Assembly (NCBI GenBank): GCA_963761775.1
Contig: CAVXIF010000011.1
Span: forward strand, 682,001-746,000
Origin: Parerythrobacter_A sp963761775
GTDB lineage: Bacteria > Pseudomonadota > Alphaproteobacteria > Sphingomonadales > Sphingomonadaceae
Direction: 5' to 3'
DNA: 64,000 bases
The notes under the pieces were generated by a model. It searched no databases. It was not told where the DNA came from and worked only from the letters and a program-made list of their open reading frames with translations. The stretch's first letter is position 1. Every line of letters starts with the position of its first letter. This document shows positions 19,028 to 29,581 of this stretch, one piece after another. Both the position numbers and the translations under genes were made by a program.

Positions 19028-19747
19028 CTGGAGACGTTGCTGGCCATACAGCAATTGATCGAAGAAGAGGACGATGTTGCCGTAGCGCTGGACATCGTGC
19101 GCAAGCGTGCGCGCCAGCTCGGGTTCATTCGCTCCAGCTATCATTTCACGCCGGTATTCGACGGCCCGACTTCGCCACGCACCACGATCTATGCCGATGG
19201 CTTCCCCGAGGCATGGCTGGCGCTTTATGAAGATCCTGATTTTCGCAAGTACGATCCGATCCCTGTTGCCACATTCGAACATGGTGCGATGCTGTTCTGG
19301 AAGGACGCGCTAGCCAATCTGGAGGGACAGCCGGAAGTGGTCGCCTATGCAAAGCTGATGTCGGAACATGGCATCGAGCATGGCTTTGGCGTGCCTTTGT
19401 ACGGTCCGCACAGCCGCAATGGCTATGCCAGCTTCGACTTTGGCCGACCGGCAACGCGCGATGATAAAACAGCCATCCTGCGGATAAGGCTATTGAGCCA
19501 GATCGCGCACCAGCGAGTCTGCGTCCTGCTTGACCGGGAGAAGGACAAGCCCGTTCTCTCGAACCGCGAAACCGAAGTGCTGCACTGGATGGCGGCGGGC
19601 AAATCGGCAACCGATATCGGCACCATACTCGATATCTCGGCGGAAACGGTTCGGACCTATACGCAGCGGGTCTATGCCAAGCTGAACGCCGCGGATCGTA
19701 TCGGTGCGGTGGTAAAGGCGCTGAAGCTGGGGCTGATTACCAGCTAA
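19028..19747 (+). CDS. LuxR family regulator with autoinducer-binding domain (solo)
   Basis: About 239 residues. An N-terminal autoinducer-binding domain (W and D residues in SSYHFTPVFDG, YEDPDFRKYDPIP, HGFGVPLYGP) precedes a GerE helix-turn-helix (LSNRETEVLHWMAAGKSATD, ISAETVRTYTQRVYAKL). No luxI-type synthase is in the window, so this is a LuxR solo here. No ATG or GTG fits the frame near the domain start. A strong AGGAGG at 19016-19021 lies 6 bases before an in-frame CTG at 19028, which I take as the start; a TTG at 19037 or a lost start through an indel are alternatives. Confidence 0.85.
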   Translation: METLLAIQQLIEEEDDVAVALDIVRKRARQLGFIRSSYHFTPVFDGPTSPRTTIYADGFPEAWLALYEDPDFRKYDPIPVATFEHGAMLFWKDALANLEGQPEVVAYAKLMSEHGIEHGFGVPLYGPHSRNGYASFDFGRPATRDDKTAILRIRLLSQIAHQRVCVLLDREKDKPVLSNRETEVLHWMAAGKSATDIGTILDISAETVRTYTQRVYAKLNAADRIGAVVKALKLGLITS

Positions 19748-19756
19748 GCCGACACC

Positions 19757-20874
19757 CTAGCGCAGGCTTCCAGGGCGCTTGTCGCGGTTCCAGCGGTTCA
19801 CCATCATCAGGGTGCCGATGCAGATCATGTTGGTCATCATCGACGACCCGCCATGGCTCATGAAGGGCAGCGGAATGCCCACCACCGGTGCAAGGCCCAT
19901 CACCATCATCAGGTTAATTGCGACATAGAAGAAAATCGTCGCCACCATGCCCATGGCGAGCAGACGCGAAAAACGGTCCTGCGATTCGCGCGCGACCTTC
20001 AAGGCCCCAGCGCAGCACCAGCCCGAACATCGCCAGCACGAAGATGCCGCCTAAGCAAGCCCCATTCTTCCGCCATCGTCGCAAATACAAAGTCGGTGTG
20101 GGGTTCGGGCAGATAGTTGAGGTGGCTTTGCGAGCCTTCATTGAAACCCTTGCCCGACAGCCCGCCCGACCCGATGGCGATCTTGGACTGCGTGATGTGG
20201 TAGCCCGACCCAAGCGGATCGCTTTCAGGGTCGAGGAAGGTCGTGACCCGCCGCTGCTGGTATTCTTTCAGCGCGAAGAAATAGGCGAGCGGCACCGCTA
20301 TGCCCGCTGCGACGCCGCCTGCCACAAACCAGCGCAGCGGCAATCCGGCCAGGAACATGATGACCACCCCGCCAAACGCGATGGCGAGCGATGTACCAAG
20401 GTCCGGTTGCAGCAGGACCAGTGCCATTGGCAACCCTATCAGGCCCAGCGCCGGGACCACCGCTCGCCAGGATCCGGTCAGTCCGGATGGCAGCGAGTGG
20501 TAGAAACTGGCCAGCACCAGCACCAGCGTTGGCTTCATCAACTCGCTGGGCTGGATGCGGACGGGGCCGACTTCCAGCCAGCGCTGGCTGCCGCCGCCCA
20601 TCGCTCCCAGTGCCTCGACCCCGACCAGCATGACGAGCACGATACCGTACACCGGATAGGCCATGACCTGCACGATGCGCTTGTCGAAAAAGACCAGCAC
20701 CGAGGCCATCACGAGGAATACGGCGAAGCGGACGATATGCGAGCTGGCAAAGGGTTGCAGGCTGCCGCCAGCAGCGGAAAACAGCACGGCGCCACCGAAC
20801 AGCACCAGCAGGATCAGCGGTATCAGCATGCCCCATGGCTGACGGGCGATGGGGGCGGGGACGGCGAGCATCAT
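19757..20874 (-). CDS. rodA: Rod-shape determining protein RodA (two extra bases near 20000 and 20052)
   Basis: RodA is the SEDS peptidoglycan glycosyltransferase of the elongasome. The main frame from 20874 carries its membrane helices and the motifs SQRWLEVGPVRIQPSELMKP and DPLGSGYHITQSKIAIGSGG. After AEEWGLL the frame shifts to GGIFVLAMFGLVLRWGL, then again to KVARESQDRFSRLLA through PLPFMSHGGSSMM to the stop at 19757. Removing one base near 20052 and one near 20000 gives exactly 371 residues. The ATG at 20874 overlaps the mrdA stop (ATGA). I read both breaks as sequence errors. Confidence 0.93.
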
Positions 20875-22974
20875 TCGGGCTCGCCATCGGTGCGCGTACC
20901 GGGGCCGGGTCGGGCGCTATCGATTGCGGAGGAATCGACATTGGTGGACCGGTTGATCGCCGCGTCGCGCGCTGCGACCTCGGCCCGCATGGCTTCGATA
21001 CGCGCCTCGGCATCGACGCGGGCGAAAATCTCCTCCTCGCGTTCCGGCACGGCTGGCGCATCCTCGCCCGCTTCTGCGGCATAGGCTGCGTATTTGCGTG
21101 CAAGCCGTTCCTTCGCCGTGCCGCCCCAGCCTTTTTCCAGCGCAGTCCAGCGCATCGAGGCCCTTTTGCGGATCGAACAGATAGGTCGTGACATCGCGCG
21201 CGATGGGATAGGCCGCACCCGACCCGCCGCCATGCTCGATCACCACTGCACCAGCATATCTCGGCTTGTCGAACGGTGCGTAGAAAATGAACAGGCCGTG
21301 GTCGCGGTATTTCCAGGGACCGGTGCGGCCATCGGATATATTGAGCGACACCACCTGTGCGGTGCCGGTCTTGCCGGCGATCTTGATATCCTCGAACGGC
21401 AAGGCGCCACGTCTGGCCGTACCGGGGCCGTTGACCACATCGCTCATCGCCTGCCGGATGAAATTCTTCTGTTCTTCGGGAAAGCCGAACGGTTCGAAAG
21501 GCGGGATGACGGGCTTGCGCACCAGACGCGGCATGACCTGTTCGCCCGTCGCGATGCGGGCGGACATTACAGCCAGCTGCAACGGGTTGGACAGCATATA
21601 TCCCTGACCGATGGTGGCGTTGACCGTGTCGAACGCCTGCCACGGGCGGTCATATTTGCGCATCTTCCATTCGGGATCGGGAACAGTACCATAGAACTGG
21701 CTGGTGACGGGCAGCGGGAATTCCTGACCCATGCCGCACCGGCGCGCCATGATGGAGATAGGGTCGATGCCGGTGCGCTGCGCCATAGCATAGAAATACA
21801 CATCGCAGCTTTGATAGATGGCTTTCGCCATATTCGTCGCGCCATGCCCGCGCCTGTTCCAGCAGCGAAAAACTCGATTGCCGACGCGCAACCCGCCACC
21901 GCAGAACACCGTTTCTTCCGGGTCGATGTTCTCTTTCAGCAACGCCATGCCGACCATCGGCTTGACCGTGGAGCCGGGCGGATACAGCCCTTTCAGCACC
22001 TTGTTGCGCAAGGGCACGCGCTCGTCGTCGCGCAGCATGCCGTATTCGACACGCCCGATGCCGTCGGAAAAGCTGTTGGGATCGAAGCTGGGCATGGAGG
22101 CCATGCACAGGAGGTCGCCGGTATCGCAATCCATCACCACGACGGAGCCTGATTCCAGCCCGATACGCCGTGCGGCATAGTCCTGTAACGGCCCGTCGAT
22201 GGTCAGATTGACCGCCTTGCCCTGAACATCCTGCCGCGTGTCGAGGTCGCGCACGATGCGGCCCGATGCAGTCACTTCCACGCGCCGCGCGCCCGGCACA
22301 CCGCGCAGGGTCTGTTCGAACTGCTTTTCCAGCCCGTCCTTGCCGATCTTGTAGCCCGGCGTGATGAGGATAGGATTGCGGTCCTCCTCGTATTCCTCCG
22401 CCGAGGCGGGGCCGACATAGCCGATCAGGTGCCCGACGCTGGGGCCGGTGGGGTAATAGCGGGAAAAGCCGCGCTGCGGCACGACGCCGGGCATTTCCGG
22501 CAGGCGCACGCTGAGCGTGGCGAACTGGTCGAAGGTCAGGCCCGTCGCAACCTCGATTGGCGCGAAACCGCGCCGCGTCTTCGCGTTATCCTTCAAATCC
22601 GCGATGCGGGCGGCATTCAGGTCCAGCAATTCACCCAGCTGGTCGATTGTCCGTTCGGCATCGGGCATGCGTTCGGGAATGATATCGACGCGGAAATCGG
22701 CGCGGTTGGAGGCAAGCGGTGCGCCATTACGGTCCAGCAGCCAGCCACGCCGGGGCGGGATCAGCGACAGGTTGACCCGATTGCTCTCCGCCTCGGTTTC
22801 GTATTTCTCGTTTTCCGCAATCGCGATGTAGCCCATCCGGACCGCCAGCAGCGTGCCCAGCGTGGCACCGGCGGCGGAAATCACGAAGCTGCGCCGGTCG
22901 AACCGGTTCTGCAATATCGACGGACTGATGATCTGGCGCGCGCCTGCCGGTTTGCGCCGTCGCAACCTGGCCAT
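20871..22974 (-). CDS. mrdA: Penicillin-binding protein 2, MrdA (one extra base near 21144)
   Basis: This is the class B transpeptidase partner of RodA. It has a membrane anchor near residues 30-50 (FVISAAGATLGTLLAVRMG), a PBP dimerisation region, then the transpeptidase domain. The active-site serine is in PPGSTVKPM, the second motif SCD is in YQSCDVYFYAM, and the third is AGKTGTAQ. The frame breaks after KGLDALD; EKGWGGTAKERLARKYAAY and the acidic tail to DGEPE are in the next frame. Removing one base yields 700 residues. The start at 22974 overlaps the mreD stop. Confidence 0.94.
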
Positions 22975-23534
22975 CAGCCGATCTTCCTGAACCGCATCAG
23001 GCGCAGCCGGTCGATCCGTGCAACACCGCGCGCAATGATGGGGAACAGCACGATGGACAGAGTGACCTGCGGGGCAAGCGCCAGCAGGCCGGGAACGCCA
23101 GGCGCTCCGCCAGACAGCAAGCCCGCGACGACGATATAGGCCGCTACGAAGAGGCCGACCGTCAGCCAGTCCTGCACGAAATTGCGCCACGGAAAACGGG
23201 TCTCGATCACATCCATCGCTATCATCGCCAGAGACCATAGCAGGATAGCGCATCCGAATGGCTGACCGCTGAACATATCGTCGAACAGGCCCAGCGGAAA
23301 ACCGATCCAGACGGGGAAGATGCCGGGCCGCACCACGCGCCACGCCATCAGGATTATAAAGCCCAGCGGTGGGATGAAAGGCAGGGCGCTGGCGATGAAC
23401 AGACCCGGCAGTAGCGAGCCGAGCATGATGCTGGCGATGGGCAGGATGAAGACGAGTACGGGCGAATGGGTGCGATCGATGCGGCTGCCATAGGCATCGC
23501 TGCGCGATTTCGGATCGACCTGCTCCATCGCCAT
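22974..23534 (-). CDS. mreD: Rod shape-determining protein MreD
   Basis: 186 residues with about five hydrophobic helices and no soluble domain, as expected of MreD, an inner-membrane subunit of the elongasome linking MreC to the RodA-PBP2 synthase. Recognisable segments include FIPPLGFIILMAWRVVRPG, VWIGFPLGLFDDMFSGQPFG and ETRFPWRNFVQDWLTVG. I chose the ATG at 23534, 4 bases past the mreC stop; a second ATG is at 23528. Identity follows from topology and operon position as well as sequence. Confidence 0.88.
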   Translation of the reverse strand: MAMEQVDPKSRSDAYGSRIDRTHSPVLVFILPIASIMLGSLLPGLFIASALPFIPPLGFIILMAWRVVRPGIFPVWIGFPLGLFDDMFSGQPFGCAILLWSLAMIAMDVIETRFPWRNFVQDWLTVGLFVAAYIVVAGLLSGGAPGVPGLLALAPQVTLSIVLFPIIARGVARIDRLRLMRFRKIG

Positions 23535-23538
23535 CGCG

Positions 23539-24475
23539 CTACTCGCCAGAGCCGCTGTTGGCGTCGTCTGTCGTATCGAGTTCGGCCAAAGGTTCGTCCG
23601 CAGGTTGCGCAGCAGCGTCCACGGCGGGAAGCTGCGCGACCGGTTCGATGGTGACGATACCTGCGGAGGACGGATCGGTAATCGGGCGCGCCAGACCGCC
23701 ATCGTCGGTCAGTTCGCTGATGATGGCAACCGCAATGCCGGGGGCGTAATACCCTCCCGCACCGCTGGTCACCATGACATCGCCGACCTTTAGCGGGTTG
23801 ATGCCCAGATTGACGAGGCGGACCTGGATGCGACCGTCACCGCGCCCTTCGGCCAAAGCGACCGCATCGCGCTTCGCATCGGCAAGACGGACAGGCAGCA
23901 CGCTTTGGCTGTCGGTAATCAACAGGATACGCGATGTGGTCGCGGCCGACTTCGAGCACGCGCCCGATGACCCCCCGCGCATTGCGGACGGGCATTCCCG
24001 GCACCAGCCCGTCGGCAGTACCCGCGCCGACATAGCCGAAGCGCCGACTGCTGGCGGACGTTGAGGCGATCAGGCGGGTAACGGCGACCGGCGCGACATC
24101 GCCCGTCGATAGTCCGAGCAGGCCCTTGAGCCGCGCGTTCTCCGCCTTCACCGCTTCCGCTTCAGCAAGGCGAATCCGCGCTAGATCGACTTCCTCGCGC
24201 AGCTTCGCGTTTTTCGCCCCTGCGCGCAGGTAGCCATCGACGCTGTTGATGAAATTGCGCCCGCCATCGCGCGCGCTGGCGCCTGCTTCGCCCACGGGGG
24301 ACACCACATCGGCGGCGGTGGACCGCAACCCGCTGAAGGTGCCGGGCTGAACCAGCGATGCGACCAGCAGCACCACGCCGACAAGCGCGCCGATAGCGGC
24401 CAGTACATAGCCGGTAAATATCGAATACTGGACCCGGCGCGCGTAGCTGGAGCGCCGGGAGGAAAACGGCGCCAT
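23539..24475 (-). CDS. mreC: Rod shape-determining protein MreC (one extra base near 23935)
   Basis: The first frame starts MAPFSSRRSSYARR, with one membrane anchor (residues about 20-42), a coiled-coil (NAKLREEVDLARIRLAEAEA) and the first beta domain to EVGRDH. The continuation RILLITDSQSVLPVRL, then QVRLVNLGINPLKVGDVMVT and SGAGGYYAPGI, is in the next frame to 23539. Removing one base gives 311 residues, typical of MreC. It scaffolds the cell-wall elongasome in the periplasm. The last 30 residues are acidic and variable. Confidence 0.92.
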
Positions 24476-24494
24476 GTCGAGCCTCCTTTCGCGT

Positions 24495-25538
24495 TCAGGC
24501 AGTCATCAGGACGCCGCGATAGATCGGGTCTTCCATCGCGCGTCCCGTACCGACCGCCACGCAGGACAGCGGATCTTCGGCTACAGTGACCGGCAGGCCG
24601 GTTTCCTCACGCAAATGGGCATCCAGACCCGCGATCAGCGCGCCGCCGCCCGTCAGCACGATGCCCTGGTCGACGATATCGGCGGCCAGTTCGGGCGCGG
24701 TGTTTTCCAGCGCAATTCGTACCCCCTCCACGATGGCCCCAATAGGTTCGGCCAGCGCTTCGGCGATGTGCGCCTGGTTGATTGTGATTTCCTTGGGCAC
24801 GCCATTGACCAGGTCGCGGCCTTTCAGCGTGATGGTTTCGCCCACGCCGTCTTCCGGAATGGTGGCAATACCATAATCTTTCTTGATCCGTTCCGCCGTG
24901 GAATCGCCGATCAGCAGATTGTGGTGGCGACGCACATAGGAAACGATGGCTTCGTCCATCTTGTCGCCACCGGTGCGCACCGAAGTGGTGTAAGCCAGAC
25001 CGCGCAGCGAAAGCACGGCGACCTCCGTAGTGCCGCCGCCGATATCGACCACCATCGAACCGACAGGCTCCGTCACCGGCATGTCCGCGCCGATCGCTGC
25101 GGCCATCGGTTCAAGGATGAGATAGACCGCCTTCGCGCCTGCATTGCTGGCCGCATCGCGAATGGCGCGGCGTTCCACGCTGGTCGATCCGCTGGGGACA
25201 CAGATCGTGATTTCCGGGAAGCTGAACAGCGTGTTGCGGCCGTTCACCTTCTTGATGAAATACTCGATCATCTTCTCGGCAATCTCGATATCGGCAATCA
25301 CACCGTCCCGCAGGGGACGGATGGCCTCGATGTTATCGGGCGTCTTGCCCATCATCATCTTCGCCTCGTCGCCGACGGCCTTGACGCGCTTCATGCCTTC
25401 GATGGTTTCCATCGCGACGACCGACGGTTCGTTCAGGATGATGCCTTCACCCGGAACATAAACCAGTGTGTTGGCTGTCCCCAGGTCGATTGCGAGATTC
25501 TTGGACTTGAATTTGAAAAGGTTGGAAAAAAAGCTCAT
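24495..25538 (-). CDS. mreB: Rod shape-determining actin homologue MreB
   Basis: 347 residues, intact. Actin-fold phosphate loops are clear: IDLGTANTLVY near residue 17 and VVDIGGGTTEVAVLS near 168. The adenosine motif VLTGGGALIAGLD lies near 302, and the fold includes the MreB signature EPMAAAIGADMPV. It polymerises beneath the membrane and positions wall synthesis. First gene of the five-gene operon mreB-mreC-mreD-mrdA-rodA, with a 19-base spacer to mreC. It diverges from mutL over 197 bases, which should hold both promoters. Confidence 0.98.
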   Translation of the reverse strand: MSFFSNLFKFKSKNLAIDLGTANTLVYVPGEGIILNEPSVVAMETIEGMKRVKAVGDEAKMMMGKTPDNIEAIRPLRDGVIADIEIAEKMIEYFIKKVNGRNTLFSFPEITICVPSGSTSVERRAIRDAASNAGAKAVYLILEPMAAAIGADMPVTEPVGSMVVDIGGGTTEVAVLSLRGLAYTTSVRTGGDKMDEAIVSYVRRHHNLLIGDSTAERIKKDYGIATIPEDGVGETITLKGRDLVNGVPKEITINQAHIAEALAEPIGAIVEGVRIALENTAPELAADIVDQGIVLTGGGALIAGLDAHLREETGLPVTVAEDPLSCVAVGTGRAMEDPIYRGVLMTA

Positions 25539-25735
25539 TCTGGGGGGAATTTCCGTAGTGTTTGCCGGACCTTATCGCGCGAACTTCGCACGATTGCTGC
25601 GCCTTTGGGATAGGATTGGCATCGCCTTACGCAATTCGGTGCGAAAACGCCAAAAGTATTATGCCCGCAATCTGCGGACAAAATGCACGGTCCACCTCGT
25701 CGGCGTGGCGCACACCCGCTAGGCCGTTGCCGACC

Positions 25736-27524
25736 ATGCCGACCATCCGCCGCCTTCCCGAAACGCTCGTGAACCGCATCGCTGCGGGCGAGGTGGTCGA
25801 ACGCCCTGCTGCCGCGCTCAAAGAGCTGGTCGAAAACGCGGTCGACGCAGGCGCGGGCCGCATCGTCGTGCGTCTTACCGACGGCGGGCTGACGCGGATC
25901 GACATCACCGACGACGGCTGCGGCATGTCGCCGGACGATATGGCGCTCGCATTGGAGAGGCACGCTACCTCCAAACTGCCCGATGAAGCCATCGAACAGG
26001 TTGCCACGCTGGGTTTTCGCGGAGAAGCGCTGCCCTCCATCGCCAGCGTCTCGCGCATGACGCTGGAAAGCCGCACCCATGACGCATCCGACGGGTGGCG
26101 CAAGGTGGTGGATCATGGCGCGTTGCTGGAGGACGGCCCCGCCGCGCTGCCGCCCGGCACGCGCATCCGGGTGGAGCAGGTGTTCGGGAAACTGCCCGCA
26201 CGGCGCAAGTTCCTGCGCACCGCGCGCAGCGAATATGGCGCGGCGCTGGACGTGGTGCGGCGGCTCGCGATGGCGCGGCCCGACATTGCCTTCACGCTGG
26301 AAAAGGACGGGCGGACCGTGCTGAACCTTCAGGCAGGGCAGGGCCTGGCGGAACGGGTTGCCGCCATCGTCGCGCGCGAGCTGGCCGACAACAGCGTAGC
26401 GATATCATTGGAGCGCGGCCCGATGCGGCTGCGCGGCATTGCCGGACTGCCGACCTATAATCGCGGCGTGGCGGACCACCAGTACCTGTTCGTCAACGGG
26501 CGTCCGGTGAAGGACCGCCTGCTGTCGGGCGCGGTCCGCGGGGCTTATGCCGACATGCTGGCGCGCGACCGCCATGCAGTGCTGGCGCTGTTTCTCGATA
26601 TCGTGCCGGAGGAGGTGGACGTGAACGTCCATCCGGCCAAGACCGAGGTGCGGTTCCGCGATGCGCGCGCGGTGCGGGGTTTCATCGTGTCGGGTCTGCG
26701 CGAGGCACTTGCCACCGGCGACCGGCGCAGCGCGCAATCGCCCGATGCCGCCGCGATGCGCCGCTGGGAAGCGGAGCCGGAAACGCCCGCCGCGCTACGC
26801 TCCATGTTCGACCCGACGCCGCAACCGGCGGAAGCCACCCGCCTTGCCGACGGTGGCGCAGTCTGGCGCGGGGCCGATCCCGTCCGGCCCGACGCGCCGA
26901 TGGGGCGGGCGGAGGAAGCAGCCGAGCAGCCGGTCGCGGTCTTCCCGCTGGGCATCGCGCGCGGGCAGGTCGCCAACACCTATGTCGTGGCCGAGGCTGC
27001 CGACGGGCTGGTGCTGGTGGACCAGCATGCCGCGCATGAACGGCTGACGCTGGAACGACTTGCGCGCGGGCGGGGCGGGGGAGGCGGTCAAGCGCAGCCA
27101 GCCCTTGCTGATCCCCGAAGTGGTCGAGATGGACGAGGCGGATTGCGACAGGCTGGAAAGCGCGGCGGAGAAACTGGGCGAGCTAGGGCTGCTGCTGGAA
27201 CGCTTCGGCCCCGACGCCATGCTGGTGCGCGCGATGCCGCATGCGCTGAAGAACGGCGACCCGGACGCGCTGCTGCGCGACATCGCCGACGACATCGCCA
27301 AGCATGGCGAGGCGTTGTTGCTCGGCGAGAAACTCGATCTGGTGCTGGCCACGATGGCCTGCCACGGCTCGGTGCGGGCGGGACGGGTGCTTTCGGTCGC
27401 CGAGATGAACGCGCTGCTTCGAGACATGGAACGCACCCCGCGCTCCGGCCAATGCAATCACGGACGCCCGACGTGGGTGAAGCTGGGGATGGCGGATGTC
27501 GAAAAGCTGTTCGGGCGGCATTGA
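25736..27524 (+). CDS. mutL: DNA mismatch repair protein MutL (one extra base near 27060)
   Basis: The N-terminal GHKL ATPase is canonical: NRIAAGEVVERPAAALKELVENAVDAGA, DDGCGM, ATSKLPDEA, TLGFRGEALPSI. The C-terminal dimerisation domain carries the endonuclease motif DQHAAHERLTLE (DQHA-x2-E-x4-E), ACHGSVRAG and GQCNHGRPT, so this is a nicking-type MutL as expected where MutH is absent. The frame breaks after HERLTLERL; RAGGAGEAVKRSQPLLIPE continues in the next frame. Removing one base gives 595 residues. Confidence 0.95.
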
Positions 27525-27624
27525 GGCTAGTTGAGAGCGCCTTTCGTACGTGGTTTTAGAACTAAATACGACTGTTTGCTGACAATCAATTAGCGAAAGT
27601 TAAATTTCTTGTTATTCACGCAAG

Positions 27625-28173
27625 ATGTATCGCGCTTTTTTCCTCGTGGTTTTGGCTTTCGGAATATCCGGTTGTAACGACCGTAATCTTCTGGGCGAGC
27701 AAGTTTGGCCTGATGAGCAGCTTGCTCAAGCCGAAGTAGGATTCGGTTGGAATTATGAGATCGTCGGCGGTGACCGGCGTTTAGGGAACGTCAATGTTAT
27801 AATTAAGCCTGATAACTCTTTTGAAATTCAAATTAGCGAATATCAAAATGAGGCCGAACCGGACATTCTTAGTCAAATTGACGGAAGCTTAGCTCCTAAG
27901 GTGGCAACCAGATTGCGACGCGACCTAGCACAACTTCGCTCTTCAGATGGAGAAGAGGTATTCACGACCTTGCCAAATTGCCCAATGCGGCTTCCCCCAA
28001 CCATTGACTATTATGTAGGGTTTAAAACTTCTAAAAATTCTATTGTAACCGTCATCGAACGCGATTGTGATACACCTGAAACTATAGCTGGCCGAAAAAT
28101 AATAAGTGATGCGATGGCAGTATTCCCGCAAATAGATCGAAAAAGATTAGTGGCCGGATCCCGTGATCTTTAG
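27625..28173 (+). CDS. Low-GC hypothetical lipoprotein
   Basis: 182 residues. The N-terminal signal MYRAFFLVVLAFGISGC ends in a lipobox (ISGC), so the mature protein should be lipidated at Cys17. No recognised domain follows. Base and codon use are far from the neighbours: 28021-28080 has only 20 G/C in 60, with many AT-ending codons. The low-GC tract runs from about 27530 to 28300 between mutL and the MaoC gene, suggesting acquisition by transfer. The function is unknown. Confidence 0.7.
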   Translation: MYRAFFLVVLAFGISGCNDRNLLGEQVWPDEQLAQAEVGFGWNYEIVGGDRRLGNVNVIIKPDNSFEIQISEYQNEAEPDILSQIDGSLAPKVATRLRRDLAQLRSSDGEEVFTTLPNCPMRLPPTIDYYVGFKTSKNSIVTVIERDCDTPETIAGRKIISDAMAVFPQIDRKRLVAGSRDL

Positions 28174-28378
28174 CGACTGCGAACCGCCTATTACCGTACA
28201 ATCACGAGAGCAAGGCATTTCGCCATAAATAGAATAGCTGATAACCCAGCATTCCGATATAGGTAGATATTGGCCTTAAAGCTGTGAACTTCCGCCCTCG
28301 TTCATTCCTTCATATTGGCAAAACCGGTTATGCCAGCGGTCGAAACCCTGCTCGGGCGGCACAGAAACACAGCAGCGG

Positions 28379-28828
28379 CTACTCCCGTGCTCGCACCCGG
28401 ATCATCGCGTTGGTCACCATGTCCAGCACGCAGACATCGTCCTGGTTGAACGTCCGGCTGCGCGTTTTCAGCAGGCCCATTTCCGGGCGGCTCTTGCTGC
28501 GGCGCTTTTCGAGCAGTTCGGTTTCCACCCTCAGCGTATCGCCGGGATAGACCGGGTGTAGCCAGCGCAGCGTGTCGATGCCGGGCGAGCCTAGGCTGGC
28601 CTGCGCGCGGGTTTGCATCGTATCCACCAGCATCCGCATCGTCATCGCGCCGGTGTGCCAGCCGCTGGCGGACAGCCTGCCGAAATGGGTCTGCTCCGCC
28701 GCCGCATCGTCAAGATGGAAAGGCTGCGGATCGTAGCGCGAGGCGAAGTCGATCACTTCATCGCGCGTTACTTCGTAACAGCCGAAGCTGTGCGTGGCAC
28801 CGACCACCATGTCTTCGTAGTGCAGCAT
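28379..28828 (-). CDS. MaoC family (R)-specific dehydratase
   Basis: 149 residues with the hot-dog fold motifs of MaoC-like hydratases: VTRDEVIDFASRYDPQPFHLD near residues 19-39, with the catalytic D and H in the PFHLD loop, then FGRLSASGWHTGAMTMR and HPVYPGDTLRVETELLEKR. These hydrate enoyl-CoA or related thioesters. I chose the ATG at 28828. It ends the minus-strand run that follows the glutaredoxin-MauE gene, with a 2-base gap. The physiological substrate is unknown. Confidence 0.85.
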   Translation of the reverse strand: MLHYEDMVVGATHSFGCYEVTRDEVIDFASRYDPQPFHLDDAAAEQTHFGRLSASGWHTGAMTMRMLVDTMQTRAQASLGSPGIDTLRWLHPVYPGDTLRVETELLEKRRSKSRPEMGLLKTRSRTFNQDDVCVLDMVTNAMIRVRARE

Positions 28829-28830
28829 CG

Positions 28831-29574
28831 CTAAAGCACCGGCCGCCCCAGCATCCACAGACCCATGCCAACCATCGCGAGGTTCTCCGTCAGCGATACG
28901 AAACCGAGCGGCACATTGGCACTGCCGCCGACGCAGGCGCATTTGATATCGCGTTTCTGGATATAGACGGCGTACATCACCGACACCGCGCCGATGGTTC
29001 CGATGACGAGCGCGATGGGAATGGAAAGCCACGGCAGCAGACGACCGGCCATCAGGATGGCGGCAGTCGCTTCCAGAAAGGGGTAGGCATAGGCATAGGG
29101 CACGAACCTGCGAGCCAGCAGGTCATAACCGATGAACATGGTGCTGAACTTCTCGACATCCTGCAATTTCAGCATGGCGAGCATCGCCATGGAAAAGGCC
29201 ACGAACCATTCGGCCCCGCGAATGGTGACCGGCGCACCGAACAGGTGGAGGCTGAGCGAGAATGCCAGACCGGCGGCAACGGCGAACACGGCGATCACCG
29301 GCCAGTAGCTGGTCGCATCCGCATCCTTTGGTGCCGAACCGAAATGTTCCTTCAGCGCGTCGTATCCGCCGATGCGCTTGCCGTCGATGAAGGTCTGCGG
29401 CGTCGTGGCGACATCGTGTTTCGCCTTGAAGGCATCGGTCTCCGCACGGGTTTCCAGCAGGTGATCGTCAACTGCAAAACCGTTGCGTTCCAGCAACCAT
29501 TTCGATTTTATCCCGTAGGGGCAGACGTGCTTTTCCATCGCCATGCGGTGCAGTTGCGCGGTCTGGCGTGCCAT
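28831..29574 (-). CDS. Fusion of a glutaredoxin domain and a MauE/DoxX-like membrane domain
   Basis: 247 residues from the ATG at 29574 (a GTG at 29589 is an alternative). The N-terminal 80 residues form a glutaredoxin-like fold: HVCPYGIKSKWLLERNGF with the redox CPYG, then TTPQTFIDGKRIGGYDALKEHFG. The remainder has about four membrane helices and ends with DIKCACVGG, the Cys-x-Cys of MauE/DoxX redox membrane proteins. It probably moves thiol-disulphide electrons at or across the inner membrane. It lies 7 bases after the DUF1206 stop and just before MaoC. Confidence 0.75.
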   Translation of the reverse strand: MARQTAQLHRMAMEKHVCPYGIKSKWLLERNGFAVDDHLLETRAETDAFKAKHDVATTPQTFIDGKRIGGYDALKEHFGSAPKDADATSYWPVIAVFAVAAGLAFSLSLHLFGAPVTIRGAEWFVAFSMAMLAMLKLQDVEKFSTMFIGYDLLARRFVPYAYAYPFLEATAAILMAGRLLPWLSIPIALVIGTIGAVSVMYAVYIQKRDIKCACVGGSANVPLGFVSLTENLAMVGMGLWMLGRPVL

Positions 29575-29581
29575 ATCGCGG

